From Nocardioides sp. TRM66260-LWL (GTDB taxonomy: Bacteria > Actinomycetota > Actinomycetes > Propionibacteriales > Nocardioidaceae): DNA of 64,000 nucleotides. A program made the position numbers and the translations under genes. This document shows, piece after piece, positions 8,957 to 17,447 of this stretch (position 1 is its first letter; each line of letters begins with the position of its first letter). A model generated the notes under the pieces. That model saw only the letters and a program-made list of their open reading frames with translations. It was not told where the DNA came from and did no database searches. The stretch spans positions 62,001 through 126,000 of the forward strand of contig NZ_JAIQZK010000007.1 of NCBI RefSeq assembly GCF_020075545.1. The letters are read 5' to 3'.

Positions 8957-10816
8957 TCAGCGGCGCAGCCGCGAGCGGAGGAGCTCGACCACACGGCGGG
9001 CACGGCCGGAGAGGGCCGGTGTCGTGGCGAGCGCGACGGGGCCCGGTGCGGCCGCGGAGAGCGGGCTGGAGCCGTCCACCAGCCGTGAGGTCGGATCGGA
9101 CCAGAACCCGCTGGCGAGGCAGCCCGCCGCGGTGGCGATGTGCCAGATCCGGACGACCTCCTGCCGGCTCTGCGGACGCTCGGCCGCGAGCCTCTGCTCG
9201 ACGCGTCGACGATCGACCACCTCCCACAGGCCGGCGGGAGCGTCCAGGACGATGGACGCCAGCTCCGCGCGCACCTCCGGCAGGTCCAGGCGCCAGTTGA
9301 ACGTCGCCTGGTCCCCGCGGCCGCTGTCGACCGGCGCTCGCGCCTCCCACGCCTCGAGGTCGCGGCGATCGGAGGGTCGCGTGTCGAACTTCCATCGCCT
9401 GCCCGCGAACGGGACGTCGCGAAGCGCCGGCGCCAGCTCCCCGAGCAGGGTCGCGACCAGGCGCTCGCTCATGCGCTCGTGCAGGTCGACGGCCCGCACC
9501 GCACGGATCACCTCGTGGTCGAGGAAGGGTCGACGGGCCGAGCAGCCGATGCTCGCCGCGTGTCGAGCCGCGCCGGTCCAACGGCCGGTGCGCTGACGCA
9601 CGTAGAAGTCCTCGAGCGCGGCCGGCCCCTGCTGGGAGGCCGCGATCGTCCACGGAGCGACCTCGGCCTCGTACGCGAGGCGAGCGTCCGCCGTCAGGTT
9701 CCTCACCGAGCCCAGCACCCGGCCGCGCAGGTAGCTCGCGACGGCGAGGGGGTCGGCGGGATCCTTCACCGCGGCGGCGTAGTAGCCGCGGAGGATCTCG
9801 CCTCCGGTGCCGCCGAACGGGGCTCGGCGGGCGTCGTACCGCTCGCCGACGCGCCCGACCCGGTCGTAGGCCGACAGCATGCCGTCGGCCAGCACGATCG
9901 CCTCCTTGACCCGGCCGCGGACGTCGACGACGACGCCGCCCTCGTCGATCTCCGCTCCGCGGGGAGGCGTGATCCGGTGCGGGATGCCCAGCGTCGCGGC
10001 GACGCGGCTGGCGACGACGACGTCGGGATCTCCCGGCAGCCCGGAGGTGCGGGCGTCGACCTCGATGCCGCGATCGGCGAGCAGGGCGAGCATCAGGCGC
10101 GAGTCGCGCCCGCCGGTCAGCCCGAGCGGGACGCGGCCGTGCCCGTGGGGAGCGAGTGGTCCGAGACTCCCCCGGAGGGCGTCGAGCACGGGAAGCGGCT
10201 CGGAGGCCCACCGGGCGTCGCCGATCTCGAGCCGGCCGTCGCGGTCGACGCAGGCGTGCGTGGCCGGGGGAAGCGCCCTGACCCCGTCGAACACCGTACG
10301 GTCGGTCGTCGAGTAGCCGACGCTCACGATGCTGGTCAGGCCGAGGGGATCGGCGTGGGGGCCGGACGGATCGACGATCAGGTGGGCGAGCAGCGCGCGA
10401 GAGCTGACGACGACGACGTCGGCGCCCTCGGCGACGAAGACCTGCTCGGCGCCGGACGCACAGGTGACCGCCCCGATCCCGTCGGCCTCGGCGCCGAGCA
10501 GCGACCAGACGCCGGCCAGCCGCGGGAGCGGTCGCCGTCGGACGATCGCCTCGGACGTCGGGGCGTCGCCGACGAGGTAGCCGGTGTGGCCGACCACACC
10601 GGCCCCGTCGGGAGCCTCGGACCACGCGGGGCCGACCGACTCCGCGGGCTCGTTCGTCCACAGCATCAGGCGGATCCGCCCGTCCGGTGACGACCACGAG
10701 ACCCGGACGCCGGAGTCGTCATGGAAGGGGAGCGACCGCTGCGCTGCCCGCGTCAGCCGGTCATCGAGATCCGGAGGGACGGCTCTCCTGGCGACGACAC
10801 CGACGAACACCCGCAC
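8957..10816 (-). CDS. Asparagine-synthase-like protein lacking the glutaminase Cys
   Basis: This 619-residue protein resembles class B asparagine synthetases and relatives such as beta-lactam synthetase and lasso-peptide cyclase. The N-terminal part (about 1-215) looks like the Ntn fold but begins MRVFVGVV with no Cys2, so it should not hydrolyse glutamine. The C-terminal part carries the ATP-binding loop as LTGGRDSRLMLALL, a variant of SGGxDS, plus FGGTGGEILRGYY and RRPFLDHEVI. It probably activates a carboxylate by adenylation. The start is GTG 10816, with GAGGGGG eight nt upstream. It lies 124 nt upstream of the Pls-like gene on the same strand and could tailor its product (inference). Confidence 0.78.
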   Translation of the reverse strand: MRVFVGVVARRAVPPDLDDRLTRAAQRSLPFHDDSGVRVSWSSPDGRIRLMLWTNEPAESVGPAWSEAPDGAGVVGHTGYLVGDAPTSEAIVRRRPLPRLAGVWSLLGAEADGIGAVTCASGAEQVFVAEGADVVVVSSRALLAHLIVDPSGPHADPLGLTSIVSVGYSTTDRTVFDGVRALPPATHACVDRDGRLEIGDARWASEPLPVLDALRGSLGPLAPHGHGRVPLGLTGGRDSRLMLALLADRGIEVDARTSGLPGDPDVVVASRVAATLGIPHRITPPRGAEIDEGGVVVDVRGRVKEAIVLADGMLSAYDRVGRVGERYDARRAPFGGTGGEILRGYYAAAVKDPADPLAVASYLRGRVLGSVRNLTADARLAYEAEVAPWTIAASQQGPAALEDFYVRQRTGRWTGAARHAASIGCSARRPFLDHEVIRAVRAVDLHERMSERLVATLLGELAPALRDVPFAGRRWKFDTRPSDRRDLEAWEARAPVDSGRGDQATFNWRLDLPEVRAELASIVLDAPAGLWEVVDRRRVEQRLAAERPQSRQEVVRIWHIATAAGCLASGFWSDPTSRLVDGSSPLSAAAPGPVALATTPALSGRARRVVELLRSRLRR

Positions 10817-10845
10817 GCGTACCCCCTCGAGACAGCGGACGCCGC

Positions 10846-10851
10846 AACCTA
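10846..10851 (-). promoter_or_regulatory. -10 hexamer TAGGTT before the Asn-synthase-like gene
   Basis: TAGGTT (minus strand) sits 29 nt before the GTG at 10816, leaving a leader of about 23 nt that contains the GAGGGGG RBS. It is a candidate promoter for the whole NRPS locus. Confidence 0.45.
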
Positions 10852-10879
10852 GCGGACGGCCGACGGCGGTGCGAGCGGA

Positions 10880-11884
10880 TCAGAGGGGTCGGAACCCGGT
10901 CGTGGTGGCCGGGAAGTGGACGACGACGGACGGTCCGCTGAGCACCTGGACCTCGGTCCAGACCTTGATCCGGTTGCCGCAGCCCTGCTTCGCGGACAGC
11001 GAGATGGTGCCCTCCACCGCGGTGCCGAGGTGGTGCCGCCGGGCGGTGATGCGGAACTGCTTCGTGGAGCCCGGCACGACCGTGGTCGCGCAGACGGACC
11101 CGCCCGGCGTGTACTGACGGACCAGCAGTCGCTCCCGCACCAGCGATCCGTTCGGGGCGTCGACCGACCGCGGGCAGAGGTCGCGGCCGTCGGTCGTCTG
11201 GTCGCGGGAGCCGCCCCGGAAGGTGCACGTCGTCAGGTACGCGTTGCCGGTGACGAAGGCCTGCGAGCCGGGGGCCGCCGAGGTCACCAGCTCGCTGGCG
11301 TGGGCCTGCTGCTTCGGCTTGGCCAGGAACGACCGGCCCGAGAACCCGCGGTTGGCGTCGTCGAAGTCGAAGCGACGGCTCTCGACGGTGCGGTCCGACA
11401 CCGGACCGGAGATGGTGAGCGTGACGCGGGCCAGGAGCCGTCGGCTGGTCAGCGGCTTGGACGAGCTCTTCAGGCCCATCGTCGTGCCGTACGCGAAGCA
11501 GGCGCCCCGCTTGTCCTTGATCGTGAAGTAGACGCGCGTGCTCATCGGCAGGGTCTCGCCGCGGACGATGTTGCTGCGTGTGCCGATCTGGTCGGCGACG
11601 CTCGACTCCTCCTTGCACACCAGCGAGAGCGAGACGAGCTGGACGGCGTCGACCGACTGGTTCTTCACCGTGGCGTCGAGCTCGGCGTAGTACGTGCCCG
11701 GCGCCGGCACCTTGACGTAGCCCAGCCGGACGCTCGGGCCCGACTGCTCGGCGCCCGCGCGGGGCGTCAGGTAGGCGGAGTCGGTGCCGGAGTAGGTGTG
11801 CGGCGTCGGCGGCTCGGCGGAGGCCGGGAGCGCGGCGAGCAGCCCCAGGACGAGGGCGGCAGGGGCGAGGGCGCGGAACCACAT
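10880..11884 (-). CDS. Secreted protein of unknown function
   Basis: This 334-residue protein has a classical signal peptide (LAPAALVLGLLAALPASA, cleavage near residue 22) and no other membrane segment. The mature protein is rich in Thr/Ser/Val with six or more Cys, and its pattern suggests beta-strands. I recognise no enzyme motif. Start ATG 11884; a longer frame upstream has no supporting RBS. It lies 63 bp upstream of the Asn-synthase-like gene on the same strand, but that gene has its own -10 hexamer. The gene is divergent from the Tat hydrolase (123-bp gap). Confidence 0.75.
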   Translation of the reverse strand: MWFRALAPAALVLGLLAALPASAEPPTPHTYSGTDSAYLTPRAGAEQSGPSVRLGYVKVPAPGTYYAELDATVKNQSVDAVQLVSLSLVCKEESSVADQIGTRSNIVRGETLPMSTRVYFTIKDKRGACFAYGTTMGLKSSSKPLTSRRLLARVTLTISGPVSDRTVESRRFDFDDANRGFSGRSFLAKPKQQAHASELVTSAAPGSQAFVTGNAYLTTCTFRGGSRDQTTDGRDLCPRSVDAPNGSLVRERLLVRQYTPGGSVCATTVVPGSTKQFRITARRHHLGTAVEGTISLSAKQGCGNRIKVWTEVQVLSGPSVVVHFPATTTGFRPL

Positions 11885-12007
11885 GGGCCCCAGGGAACCA
11901 CGATTCCCGTGGCGGCGGAGGCCGTTCCGGACGCGAGGGCCCCGGATCGCAACCGGACCCGTTCGACGTGCGTCATCATGCGACCGGCGACCAGGAGGAG
12001 GCAGGCG

Positions 12008-12913
12008 ATGGACCGTCCGACGAGGGCCCTGTCCAGACGCCGTCTGCTGTCCGGCGGCGGCGCCCTGCTCGGCCTCGGTGTCGCCGGCGCGGTCGCCGTC
12101 GACAGGGAGGTGCTGCCGGGACGCTCCCTGCTCTACCGCGAGCTCGGCCTCGACGGCGCTGACGGCGTCGTCCCCGACGTCGTCCCGGGTCGGGTGACGT
12201 CCGGCTCCTTCGACTCCCGCGCTCGCGGCCTCCGCGTCGGCTGGAGCATCGCCCGGCCGCCGGCCGCGTCCGGGAGCCCCGCGCGGCTGCCCGTGGCGAT
12301 CGTCCTCCACGGCCGCGGCGACGACCACACGGCCGCCTTCAGCCCCGAGCACCTGGGCCTCGACCGCTTCCTCGCGGCCGCCGTCGCCTCCGGCGTGCCG
12401 CCGTTCGCGCTGGCCAGCGTCGACGGCGGCGAGGCCTACTGGCACGACCGCGCCGGCGGCGATCGCTGCGGGACGATGGTGCTCACCGAGCTGCTGCCGC
12501 TGCTGCGCGACCACGGCCTCGACACCCGTCGGATCGCGTTCCTCGGCTGGTCGATGGGCGGCTTCGGGTCGCTGCACCTCGCCGGGACGCTCGGGGCCGC
12601 GCGGGTCGCGGGCGTGGCGGTGATGAGCCCCGCGCTGTGGCACGCCTTCGGGCAGACGTCCCCCGGCGCCTACGACGACGAGGCCGACTTCGAGCGGGTC
12701 GGCGTCATGGGCCGCCAGGCGACCCTCGCCGGCGTCCCGGTGCGGATCGACTGCGGCGAGAGCGACCCGTTCTACGCCGCGACGCGCGACTACGTCGCCG
12801 GCTTCGCCGAGCGTCCCGCCGGCGGCTTCGAGCTCGGTGGCCACACCCTCGGCTACTGGCGTCGGACAGCGCCCGCCGCCCTGCGTCACCTGGGGCTCGC
12901 GCTGCGGGCGTGA
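12008..12913 (+). CDS. Tat-exported alpha/beta hydrolase, esterase D/feruloyl-esterase type
   Basis: This 301-residue protein carries a twin-arginine signal (SRRRLLSGGGALLGLGVAGA, about residues 10-29). The hydrolase fold shows an oxyanion strand IVLHGRGDDH, the nucleophile elbow GWSMGGFGSL, an acid in IDCGESDPFY and a probable catalytic His in GGHTLGYW. It resembles the esterase/S-formylglutathione hydrolase-like group and probably cleaves esters outside the membrane; the substrate is unknown. Start ATG 12008 is preceded by a strong AGGAGGAGG seven to ten nt away. Confidence 0.85.
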   Translation: MDRPTRALSRRRLLSGGGALLGLGVAGAVAVDREVLPGRSLLYRELGLDGADGVVPDVVPGRVTSGSFDSRARGLRVGWSIARPPAASGSPARLPVAIVLHGRGDDHTAAFSPEHLGLDRFLAAAVASGVPPFALASVDGGEAYWHDRAGGDRCGTMVLTELLPLLRDHGLDTRRIAFLGWSMGGFGSLHLAGTLGAARVAGVAVMSPALWHAFGQTSPGAYDDEADFERVGVMGRQATLAGVPVRIDCGESDPFYAATRDYVAGFAERPAGGFELGGHTLGYWRRTAPAALRHLGLALRA

Positions 12914-12997
12914 GGCCTAGGCGTGGATGGCCGCGCAGCGGCCGATCATGGCAGGCAGAACCAGTCGTCGGCAGGCGAAGTTTCGCCCGCCCGCGAC

Positions 12998-13025
12998 CGG
13001 TTTCCCCGGGCGCCCGGGGAAACCG
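12998..13025. terminator. 28-bp perfect palindrome between hydrolase and tRNA genes
   Basis: A perfect 14+14 bp inverted repeat with no spacer (CGGTTTCCCCGGGC and its complement) lies 84 bp after the hydrolase stop and opposite the tRNA-Ala gene. As RNA it forms a long stem with a tight loop. A bidirectional terminator is the simplest reading. Confidence 0.55.
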
Positions 13026-13048
13026 ACGCCCGCCGCATCCGCAACGCA

Positions 13049-13078
13049 CGAGAGCCGGGCCCGCAGGCCCGGCTCTCG
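13049..13078 (-). terminator. Terminator hairpin directly after tRNA-Ala
   Basis: A perfect 13-bp stem (13049-13061 with 13066-13078) has a CGCA loop. It begins two nt after the tRNA CCA end on the minus strand, with no T-tract following. Confidence 0.75.
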
Positions 13079-13079
13079 A

Positions 13080-13155
13080 TGGTGGAGCTGAGGGGACTCG
13101 AACCCCTGACCCTCTGCATGCCATGCAGATGCGCTACCAGCTGCGCCACAGCCCC
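13080..13155 (-). tRNA. tRNA-Ala, anticodon GGC
   Basis: This 76-nt gene folds as a complete cloverleaf. The acceptor GGGGCTG pairs with CAGCTCC (one G-T), the anticodon stem is TCTGC/GCAGA with loop ATGGCAT (anticodon GGC, reads GCC), and the T loop has GGTTCGAGTCC. The discriminator is A and CCA is encoded (13080-13082). Confidence 0.97.
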
Positions 13156-13190
13156 ATCCGCCGCTCCGCTCTCGCGGCGCGACCTGCGGA

Positions 13191-13196
13191 ACATTA
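13191..13196 (-). promoter_or_regulatory. -10 hexamer TAATGT for tRNA-Ala
   Basis: TAATGT on the minus strand lies 35 nt upstream of the tRNA 5' end. An AT-rich patch (TTTTCC) about 22 nt further upstream could be part of the -35 region. Confidence 0.45.
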
Positions 13197-13232
13197 GCCG
13201 ATGGCGGACGGCGAGGAAAATCGGGGTGTCGC

Positions 13233-13847
13233 TCAGCCTGCGACGACGCGGTTGTACGCGCGCAGCCGCAGCGGCGCGTCCGGTGTGAGCCGGTCGAGCA
13301 CCACCCAGCCGCAGTTGTCGAGGCCGTGCAGCGTCGAGCGCGCGGCGTCCGGCCAGCCGAGCAGCGCCGGGACGACGTCGCGGATCGCCGCGCCGTGCGA
13401 CACCGCCACCCCCACGCCGTCGTCGGGCACGAGCGCCAGCAGCTCGAGCAGCGCCTCGGACATCCGCGCGACGACCTGCGCCGCGGTCTCCCCGCCGGGC
13501 ACGACGTCGAAGTCGCCGAGTCGGAACCGGGCGAACTCCTCGGGCGCCACAGCGGCGTACTCCGCGTGCGTGAGGCCCTGACGCTCGGCGAGGAAGTACT
13601 CGCGCAGCCGCGCGTCCAGGCGCGCAGCGAGGCCCGTGGCGGTCGCGACCGCGGCCGCGGTGTCCCGCGCCCGCACGAGGTCGGAGGTCCACAGCACGGC
13701 GGGCTCGAGCCGCGCGAGCGCCGCCCCCGCGGCCGCGGCCTGGGCGCGGCCCACCTCGTCCAGCTCCGACTCAGCCTGGCCCTGCACCCGGTGCACGGCG
13801 TTCCAGGACGTCCGGCCGTGCCGCAGCACGACCAGCCGCCGGCTCAC
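13233..13847 (-). CDS. Histidine phosphatase (phosphoglycerate-mutase-like)
   Basis: This 204-residue protein carries the histidine phosphatase signature RHGRTSWN near residue 8, the conserved Arg/Glu region (RLREYFLAERQG) and the second catalytic His in AVSHGAAIRDV. It resembles broad-specificity phosphatases of the 2,3-bisphosphoglycerate mutase superfamily; the substrate cannot be assigned. The start is GTG 13847, which overlaps the rsfS stop as GTGA. Placement after nadD-rsfS is frequent in actinobacteria. Confidence 0.88.
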   Translation of the reverse strand: MSRRLVVLRHGRTSWNAVHRVQGQAESELDEVGRAQAAAAGAALARLEPAVLWTSDLVRARDTAAAVATATGLAARLDARLREYFLAERQGLTHAEYAAVAPEEFARFRLGDFDVVPGGETAAQVVARMSEALLELLALVPDDGVGVAVSHGAAIRDVVPALLGWPDAARSTLHGLDNCGWVVLDRLTPDAPLRLRAYNRVVAG

Positions 13848-14221
13848 CGCTGGGTCGTGACGACGTCGGCCGGCAGCTCGATCAGCGGGCAGTCGCGCCA
13901 CAGCCGCTCGAGGGCGTAGAACTGCCGCTCCTCCTCGTGCTGCACGTGCACGACCACGTCGCCGTAGTCGAGCAGCACCCAGCGTCCCTCCCGCTGGCCC
14001 TCGCGGCGGATCGGCTTGGCGCCGGCCTCGCGCAGGCGGTCCTCGACCTCCTCGACGATCGCGCCGACCTGGCGCTCGTTGCCGGCGGAGGCCAGCACGA
14101 ACGCGTCGGTGATGGCCAGCTGCTCGCTGACGTCGAAGGCGACGATGTGGGCGGCGAGCTTCTCGCTGGCGGCGCGGGCGGCGACGTGCACCAGCCCGAC
14201 GGCGTGCTCGGTGGCGGTCAT
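13844..14221 (-). CDS. rsfS: Ribosome silencing factor RsfS
   Basis: This 125-residue protein of the RsfS/Iojap family has the hallmarks [23 protein letters not shown], split here as the strand-helix core, and [13 protein letters not shown]. The family binds ribosomal protein L14 and blocks subunit joining under nutrient limitation. The start ATG 14221 overlaps the nadD stop (ATGA) and its stop overlaps the phosphatase start. The coupling nadD-rsfS-phosphatase is a common bacterial arrangement. Confidence 0.93.
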   Translation of the reverse strand: MTATEHAVGLVHVAARAASEKLAAHIVAFDVSEQLAITDAFVLASAGNERQVGAIVEEVEDRLREAGAKPIRREGQREGRWVLLDYGDVVVHVQHEEERQFYALERLWRDCPLIELPADVVTTQR

Positions 14222-14910
14222 GGGATCTCCCTGGGGATGGTGGGCGAGGTGGTCGCGAGCGCGACGGGGTCGGTCGGCGGCGCGACGGCCCGCGGACGGT
14301 GCGCGCCCGCGGTGACCGGGTAGAGGTCGTGCTTGGCGACGTACTGGACGACGCCGTCGGGCACGAGGTACCAGACCGGCTCGCCGCGGCGGGCCCGCTC
14401 GCGGCAGTCGGTGGACGAGATCGCCAGCGCCGGGATCTCGAGGATGGTGACGCGGTCGGCCGGCAGGTGCGCGATGGCGCCGAGGTCCATCTCGTAGCCG
14501 GGCCGCGTGCACCCGACGAACCGCGCGAGGTCGAAGAGGTCCTCCGCGGCCCGCCAGGTGAAGATCTCGGTGAGCGCGTCGGCGCCGGTGATGAAGTACA
14601 GCTCGGCGTCGGGCATCGCCGTGCGGAGGTCGCGCAGCGTGTCGATCGTGTACGTGGGTCCGGGGCGGTCGATGTCGACCCGGCTGACGGTGAACCGCGG
14701 GTTCGCCGCGGTGGCGATCACCGTCATCAGGTAGCGGTGCTCGGCCGGGGTGACGACGCGGTCGGACTTCTGCCACGGGTCGCCGGTGGGCACGAAGACG
14801 ACCTCGTCGAGCCCGTAGCACGACTGCACCTCCGACGCCGCCACCAGGTGACCGTGGTGGATGGGGTCGAAGGTGCCGCCCATGACGCCGACCCGGCGCC
14901 GACGCGTCAT
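14218..14910 (-). CDS. nadD: Nicotinate-nucleotide adenylyltransferase
   Basis: This 230-residue enzyme transfers AMP to nicotinate mononucleotide, giving deamido-NAD in NAD biosynthesis. The nucleotidyltransferase motif [12 protein letters not shown] is near residue 11 and the second signature [11 protein letters not shown] is near 178. The C-terminal roughly 30 residues are Pro/Ala-rich and beyond the usual core. Start ATG 14910 lies 10 nt after the stop of the small membrane protein gene at 14921, so the two are probably cotranscribed. Confidence 0.94.
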   Translation of the reverse strand: MTRRRRVGVMGGTFDPIHHGHLVAASEVQSCYGLDEVVFVPTGDPWQKSDRVVTPAEHRYLMTVIATAANPRFTVSRVDIDRPGPTYTIDTLRDLRTAMPDAELYFITGADALTEIFTWRAAEDLFDLARFVGCTRPGYEMDLGAIAHLPADRVTILEIPALAISSTDCRERARRGEPVWYLVPDGVVQYVAKHDLYPVTAGAHRPRAVAPPTDPVALATTSPTIPREIP

Positions 14911-14920
14911 GAGCCGAGGC

Positions 14921-15079
14921 TCAGCTGTGCTCGCGGCCGTTGCCGAACGTGACCAGCGCGAGGAGCAGGATCAGCAGGACGCCGAGCGCGATCGCGCCGA
15001 TCAGGTACGGGTTCGGGCTCGCCGAGTGCGTGCCCTCCTCGGCGGCGCGGACGAGCAGCGGGACGGTCGTCGTGGTCAT
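14921..15079 (-). CDS. 52-residue single-pass membrane protein upstream of nadD
   Basis: The sequence is [16 protein letters not shown]..., then [20 protein letters not shown] as one transmembrane helix, ending NGREHS. It is below usual ORF-calling size but well supported. TAGGCT stands six nt before the ATG (leaderless promoter), the codon use is typical, and nadD starts 10 nt after its stop. Similar short one-helix proteins sit beside nadD/proA in other actinobacteria (recollection). The function is unknown. Confidence 0.75.
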   Translation of the reverse strand: MTTTTVPLLVRAAEEGTHSASPNPYLIGAIALGVLLILLLALVTFGNGREHS

Positions 15080-15085
15080 GGCCCC

Positions 15086-15091
15086 AGCCTA
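15086..15091 (-). promoter_or_regulatory. Leaderless -10 hexamer TAGGCT, nadD operon
   Basis: TAGGCT-GGGGCC-ATG on the minus strand places the transcription start at or next to the ATG at 15079, so the mRNA would have no leader. It would drive the small membrane protein, nadD, rsfS and the phosphatase. Confidence 0.6.
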
Positions 15092-15108
15092 CCGGGACCG
15101 CGCCGGCC

Positions 15109-16377
15109 TCAGCGGACGTGCCCGTCCCCGACGACGAGGTACTTGGTGGAGGTCATCTCCGGCAGGCCCATCGGCCCGCGGGCGTGGAGCTTCTGGGTGC
15201 TGATGCCGATCTCGGCGCCGAACCCGAACTCCCCGCCGTCGGTGAACCGCGTCGAGGCGTTGACGAGGACGGCCGCGGAGTCGACGGCGGCGGTGAACAG
15301 CCGCGCGGCGCGCTGGTCCTCGGTGACGATCGCCTCGGTGTGCTGGCTCGACCACCGGCGGATGTGCGCGATGGCGTCCTCCACCGAGTCGACCACCCGC
15401 GCCGCGATGTCGAGGGAGAGGTACTCCTCGGCCCAGTCCTCGTCGGTCGCCGCGACGACGCCCTCCTGCGCGGCGAACGTCTCGTCCCCGTGCACCGTGA
15501 CGCCGGCCTGCTGCAGCGCCGCGGTGATCCGCGGGACGAACTGCTCGGCGACGTCCGCGTGCACCAGCAGGGTCTCGGCGGCGTTGCACACGCTCGTGCG
15601 GTGCGTCTTGGAGTTCAGCACCAGCGAGACCGCCATGTCGAGGTCGGCGGCGGCGTCGACGTAGACGTGGCAGTTGCCGACGCCGGTCTCGATCACCGGC
15701 ACCGTCGACTCCTCCACGACCGCGCGGATCAGGCCCGCTCCCCCGCGCGGGATCAGCACGTCGACCAGGCCGCGGGCCCGCATCAGCGCCTTGACGGTGT
15801 CGTGGGAGTCGGCCGGCACCAGCTGCAGCACCTCGGGGTCCAGCCCGGCGGAGGCGACCGCGTCGCGTAGCACCGCCACCAGCGCGGCGTTGCTCGACGC
15901 GGCGCTCGACGAGCCGCGCAGCAGCACGGCGTTGCCGGACTTCAGGCAGAGGCCGGCGGCGTCGGCGGTGACGTTGGGCCGCGCCTCGTAGATCATCCCG
16001 ACGACGCCGAAGGGCACGCGCACCTGCCGCAGCTCCAGGCCGTTGGCGAGCGTCGAGCCGCGCACGACCTCGCCGACGGGGTCGGCCAGCCCGGCGACGT
16101 CACGCAGCCCCTGGGCCATGCCCGCGAGGCGCTCGGGGCTCAGCCGCAGCCGGTCGACGATGTTCGCCGGCGTGCCAGACGCCTCGGCGCGCGCGACGTC
16201 GTCGGCGTTCGCCGCGAGGATGCGCGCCTCGTGGACGCCGAGCGCCGCCGCCATCGCCTCGAGGGCGGCGTCCTTGACCAGGCGCGTGGCCAGCGCGAGC
16301 CCGTGGCTGGCCTCGCGGGCGCGGACGGCGAGGGCGGTGACGTCGTTCGAGCCGGAGCTGCCGGGCGTGCTGGTCAT
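15109..16377 (-). CDS. proA: Glutamate-5-semialdehyde dehydrogenase (gamma-glutamyl phosphate reductase)
   Basis: This 422-residue NADPH-dependent enzyme performs the second step of proline synthesis. Visible family features are [34 protein letters not shown], the catalytic Cys in [16 protein letters not shown], and [20 protein letters not shown] near the C-terminus. The length is normal. I chose the ATG at 16377 over that at 16386: TACGAT stands seven nt before 16377 and itself overlaps the upstream ATG, which fits a leaderless mRNA. proB is not adjacent in this window. Confidence 0.95.
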   Translation of the reverse strand: MTSTPGSSGSNDVTALAVRAREASHGLALATRLVKDAALEAMAAALGVHEARILAANADDVARAEASGTPANIVDRLRLSPERLAGMAQGLRDVAGLADPVGEVVRGSTLANGLELRQVRVPFGVVGMIYEARPNVTADAAGLCLKSGNAVLLRGSSSAASSNAALVAVLRDAVASAGLDPEVLQLVPADSHDTVKALMRARGLVDVLIPRGGAGLIRAVVEESTVPVIETGVGNCHVYVDAAADLDMAVSLVLNSKTHRTSVCNAAETLLVHADVAEQFVPRITAALQQAGVTVHGDETFAAQEGVVAATDEDWAEEYLSLDIAARVVDSVEDAIAHIRRWSSQHTEAIVTEDQRAARLFTAAVDSAAVLVNASTRFTDGGEFGFGAEIGISTQKLHARGPMGLPEMTSTKYLVVGDGHVR

Positions 16378-16384
16378 GGGCGTC

Positions 16385-16390
16385 ATCGTA
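16385..16390 (-). promoter_or_regulatory. Leaderless -10 hexamer TACGAT of proA
   Basis: TACGAT-N7-ATG on the minus strand; the hexamer overlaps the alternative start at 16386 and so argues against it. Confidence 0.5.
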
Positions 16391-16405
16391 GTGAGCCCGG
16401 ACGCG

Positions 16406-16446
16406 CCGAGGCCCCCGTCCCGCGGGCGGCGGGACGGGGGCCTCGG
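16406..16446 (-). terminator. 18-bp stem terminator after etfBA
   Basis: A perfect 18-bp stem (16406-16423 with 16429-16446) has a 5-nt loop. It lies 18 nt after the etfA stop and upstream of the proA promoter, insulating the two transcription units. No T-tract is present. Confidence 0.8.
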
Positions 16447-16464
16447 ACGGGCGGAGCCGGAGGC

Positions 16465-17418
16465 TCAGCCCTTGCGCTGGTTGATCTCCTCGGTGGCCTT
16501 CGGCAGCACCGCGTGGAGGTCGCCGACGACGCCGAAGTCGACGAGCTCGAAGATCGGCGCCTCCTCGTCCTTGTTGACCGCGACGATCGTCTTCGAGGTC
16601 TGCATGCCGGCCCGGTGCTGGATCGCGCCGGAGATGCCGTTCGCGACGTAGAGCTGCGGCGAGACGACCTTGCCGGTCTGGCCGACCTGGAAGCTGTGCG
16701 GCATCCAGCCGGAGTCGACGGCGGCACGCGAGGCGCCGACCGCCGCGCCCAGGGCGTCGGCGAGGCCCTCGACGGGCTCGAAGTTGCCGCCGGTGCCACG
16801 GCCGCCGGAGACGATGATCGCCGCCTCCGTGAGCTCGGGACGCCCCGAGGCCTGACGCGGCTGCGAGGCCACGATCTGGGCCTTCTTGGCGGAGTCGGAG
16901 ATCGTCGCCGCGAACTGCTCGACGGCGCCGGCGCCGGCGGTCTCCTCGGGGGCGGCCGCGTTCGGCTTCACCGTGATGATCGGCGTGCCGGTGGTGACCT
17001 TCGCCTTGGCGGTGAAGTTGCCCGCGAACACCGACTGCGTGGTGGTGCCGTCGGCGTCGACGTCGACGGCGTCGGTGATCAGGCCGGAGCCGGTCTTGAT
17101 CGCCAGGCGACCGGCGATCTCCTTGCCCTCGTAGCCGGAGACGATCAGGACGGCGGCCGGCGAGGTCTTCTCGATCAGCTGCTGGAGGACCTCGGCCTTG
17201 GGAGCGACGAGGTAGCCCTTGATCTCGGCGTCGTCGACGACGTAGACCTTCTCGGCGCCGAACGCCGTGAGGCGGGCGACGGCGGCGTCGGTCTGGTCGG
17301 CGCTCGCGATGAGGACAGCCGAGGGCGAGCCGATGCGCTTGGCGATGGCCAGCAGCTCGAGGGTGGGCTTGCGGATGGCTCCGTCGACGTGGTCGACGAG
17401 CACCAGGACTTCGGACAT
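16465..17418 (-). CDS. etfA: Electron transfer flavoprotein alpha subunit
   Basis: This 317-residue subunit binds FAD and passes electrons from acyl-CoA dehydrogenases towards the quinone pool. The C-terminal FAD domain is clear: [60 protein letters not shown] and [20 protein letters not shown]. Start ATG 17418 has AGGAAG about 10 nt upstream. It lies 29 nt after etfB and forms the usual etfBA unit. Confidence 0.96.
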   Translation of the reverse strand: MSEVLVLVDHVDGAIRKPTLELLAIAKRIGSPSAVLIASADQTDAAVARLTAFGAEKVYVVDDAEIKGYLVAPKAEVLQQLIEKTSPAAVLIVSGYEGKEIAGRLAIKTGSGLITDAVDVDADGTTTQSVFAGNFTAKAKVTTGTPIITVKPNAAAPEETAGAGAVEQFAATISDSAKKAQIVASQPRQASGRPELTEAAIIVSGGRGTGGNFEPVEGLADALGAAVGASRAAVDSGWMPHSFQVGQTGKVVSPQLYVANGISGAIQHRAGMQTSKTIVAVNKDEEAPIFELVDFGVVGDLHAVLPKATEEINQRKG

Positions 17419-17447
17419 GAGTGCTTCTCTTCCTCTCGCAGCGCTCG

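Noticed and set aside
6025..9300. A 1091-codon open frame on the plus strand opposite the NRPS gene.
   Set aside because: It mirrors the GC-rich codon pattern of the real gene, has Arg/Gly/Asp-biased low-complexity protein, no domain, and no promoter or RBS. The same applies to the other long antisense frames over glgP, glgE, glgB and the MCP gene.
11884..12889. A long minus-strand frame extending the secreted protein upstream through the hydrolase gene.
   Set aside because: The real start is the ATG at 11884, where the signal peptide begins; the extension is antisense to a clear Tat hydrolase.
13049..13078. A small RNA gene suggested by the strong hairpin.
   Set aside because: It directly follows tRNA-Ala by two nt and is best explained as its terminator.
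16378..16386. Starting proA at the ATG at 16386.
   Set aside because: A -10-like TACGAT overlaps that ATG and is correctly spaced for the next ATG at 16377.
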